A stretch of 14,747 bases of DNA from Marinilabiliaceae bacterium UBA5213. GTDB lineage: Bacteria > Bacteroidota > Bacteroidia > Bacteroidales > Marinilabiliaceae. Position 1 is the stretch's first letter. The number at the start of each line of letters is the position of its first letter. Both the position numbers and the translations under genes were made by a program. Positions 13,737 through 14,747 of the stretch are shown here, one piece after another. Below the pieces are notes generated by a model. The model was given only the letters and a program-made list of their open reading frames with translations. It had not been told where the DNA came from and did no database searches. The stretch spans positions 1-14,747 of the forward strand of contig DHVH01000241.1 in NCBI GenBank assembly GCA_002412555.1. The letters are read 5' to 3'.

Positions 13737-14087
13737 CTAGATCGCTTTACTGCCCCGTTCTCCGGTGCGTATGCGAATGCACTCTTCCAGAGGGGTCACA
13801 AAAATCTTTCCATCACCAATTTCCCCTTCAATATTCACCGTTGAACGCGCTGCAGAAACGATGGCCTCAATGGTTGTTTCCACAAATTCTTGGTTCACGG
13901 CAATTTCAATGCGCATTTTTGGCGAAAGGTTTGGCACGATGCGTTTACCACGGTACATCTCCTCACGTCGCTGTGCGCCGTGACCCGATACCCGACCCAC
14001 TGTAATGCGTGTAATACCCGCGTTCACCAATGACTCGTGCACTTTTTCCAATTGATACTCCCGAATAATTGCAGTTATAAGTTTCAT
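13737..14087 (-). CDS. glnB: PII nitrogen regulatory protein
   Basis: A 116-residue PII signal protein, a trimeric sensor of ATP, ADP and 2-oxoglutarate that typically binds Amt. Visible: MKLITAIIREYQLEKVHESL at the N-terminus, the T-loop region GRVSGHGAQRREEMYRGKRI (31-50), the B-loop GEIGDGKIFV (88-97) and the C-loop IRIRTGERGSKAI (104-116). Nucleotide-binding Gly and Arg residues are present. Against E. coli GlnB the T-loop is about one residue shorter, and the uridylylated Tyr51 aligns with Ile50, so regulation by GlnD uridylylation looks unlikely. It lies 26 bp after the Amt gene on the same strand. Linkage to amt suggests a GlnK-like role. Confidence 0.93.
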   Translation of the reverse strand: MKLITAIIREYQLEKVHESLVNAGITRITVGRVSGHGAQRREEMYRGKRIVPNLSPKMRIEIAVNQEFVETTIEAIVSAARSTVNIEGEIGDGKIFVTPLEECIRIRTGERGSKAI

Positions 14088-14113
14088 GTTTTTATTATTT
14101 GTTTTTATTACAC

Positions 14114-14747
14114 CTAATTGGGGTTTAGCATACCATAACCCCGCTCCCCATGGAAAGAACGATCCAGTCCTTCCATCTCCTCATCAGCAGAAGCACGCAG
14201 ACCGCCAAATCGCTTCATGACAAACAGGATAATGAAAGTTACCACAACGGCATACACAATAGCAATACCAACAGCCGCAGCCTGCACACCCAATTGTTGC
14301 CACAGGGTCCAGCTGCCACCGACCGCTTCGGCTGCATTGGCCATCCAAGAGTCACGAATAAAGAACACCAGTAAAATGGCGCCAACAATACCTCCAACAC
14401 CATGCAAACCAAAGGCATCCAGACTGTCGTCGTAACCCAGTTTATCTTTCAAAAGAATGGCATAATAGCAAATCAAAGCAGAGGCAAATCCCAATATCAT
14501 AGCACCATAAGGAAGAACAACACCTGCGGCAGGAGTCACAGCCACTAAACCTGCCAAAACACCACTGGCAAAACCTAAAGCAGTGGCTTTTCCCAAATGA
14601 ATGTACTCAATAACCATCCAGCCCAGAGCACCAGCCGCAGCAGCTACCTGTGTAGCAGTCAATGCCTGTGCAGTAACCAATCCGCTCGAAACACTACTTC
14701 CGGCATTAAAACCAAACCAGCCTACCCAAAGCAAACCCGCTCCTATC
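14114..14747 (-). CDS. amt: Ammonium transporter Amt, C-terminal part (cut by window edge)
   Basis: The reading frame is open to the right edge, so the N-terminal half is missing; about 211 residues are present. These include GLLWVGWFGFNAGS near the edge, several hydrophobic helices, LDAFGLHGVGGIVGAIL carrying the second pore histidine of the twin-His pair, and the cytoplasmic tail ASADEEMEGLDRSFHGERGYG, typical of Amt proteins. It moves ammonium across the inner membrane as a trimer. The PII gene directly downstream is the usual partner that blocks the pore when nitrogen is plentiful. The apparent start at 14734 is only a TTG (Leu) codon inside the conserved region and not the true start. 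Confidence 0.94.
   Translation of the reverse strand, partial: IGAGLLWVGWFGFNAGSSVSSGLVTAQALTATQVAAAAGALGWMVIEYIHLGKATALGFASGVLAGLVAVTPAAGVVLPYGAMILGFASALICYYAILLKDKLGYDDSLDAFGLHGVGGIVGAILLVFFIRDSWMANAAEAVGGSWTLWQQLGVQAAAVGIAIVYAVVVTFIILFVMKRFGGLRASADEEMEGLDRSFHGERGYGMLNPN

Overview
The window looks like a chromosomal segment of a Bacteroidota bacterium of a mevalonate-using lineage. The signs are a GYDIA-type GHMP kinase beside HMG-CoA reductase, a DUF1460-type lipoprotein, one good TTTG/TAnnTTTG promoter of the Bacteroidota type, and weak or absent Shine-Dalgarno sequences. The exact order cannot be fixed from the sequence; a Cytophagia- or Marinilabiliales-like organism is my best guess. 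No transposase, integrase, phage, CRISPR, rRNA or tRNA gene is visible.

Layout. (1) 1-292, minus: the N-terminal part of a DUF1460-type lipoprotein. (2) 293-694: a divergent spacer packed with repeats. (3) 695-6578, plus: a leucine/isovalerate catabolic cluster of methylcrotonyl-CoA carboxylase beta subunit, methylglutaconyl-CoA hydratase, carboxylase alpha subunit and an acyl-CoA dehydrogenase. A 303-bp run of small hairpins separates the first two genes. (4) 6579-6889: a second repeat-rich spacer, largely an inverted copy of pieces of the first. (5) 6890-10463, plus: type 2 IPP isomerase, class II HMG-CoA reductase, GYDIA GHMP kinase and a small DUF202 membrane protein. (6) 10527-11036, minus: a small outer-membrane beta-barrel protein with its own promoter and terminator. 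(7) 11037-11597: an AT-rich spacer. (8) 11598-13643, plus: diphosphomevalonate decarboxylase and mevalonate kinase. (9) 13737-14747, minus: a PII protein and the C-terminal part of an Amt ammonium transporter.

How the genes work together. The first cluster turns a short branched acyl-CoA into HMG-CoA (dehydrogenation, carboxylation, hydration). The second and third clusters carry HMG-CoA through mevalonate, mevalonate-5-phosphate and mevalonate-5-diphosphate to IPP, and isomerise IPP to DMAPP. No HMG-CoA synthase, thiolase or HMG-CoA lyase gene lies in the window, so the gene set as seen runs from the leucine side to isoprenoid precursors. This link is an inference from gene content. The PII/Amt pair is a separate nitrogen-sensing and ammonium-uptake unit.

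The points most worth a second look are: the leucine-to-mevalonate juxtaposition; active-site departures in the hydratase and the dehydrogenase; a PII protein lacking the uridylylation tyrosine; the inverted composite repeats and G-quadruplex motifs that bracket the leucine cluster; and the dense hairpin array between its first two genes.
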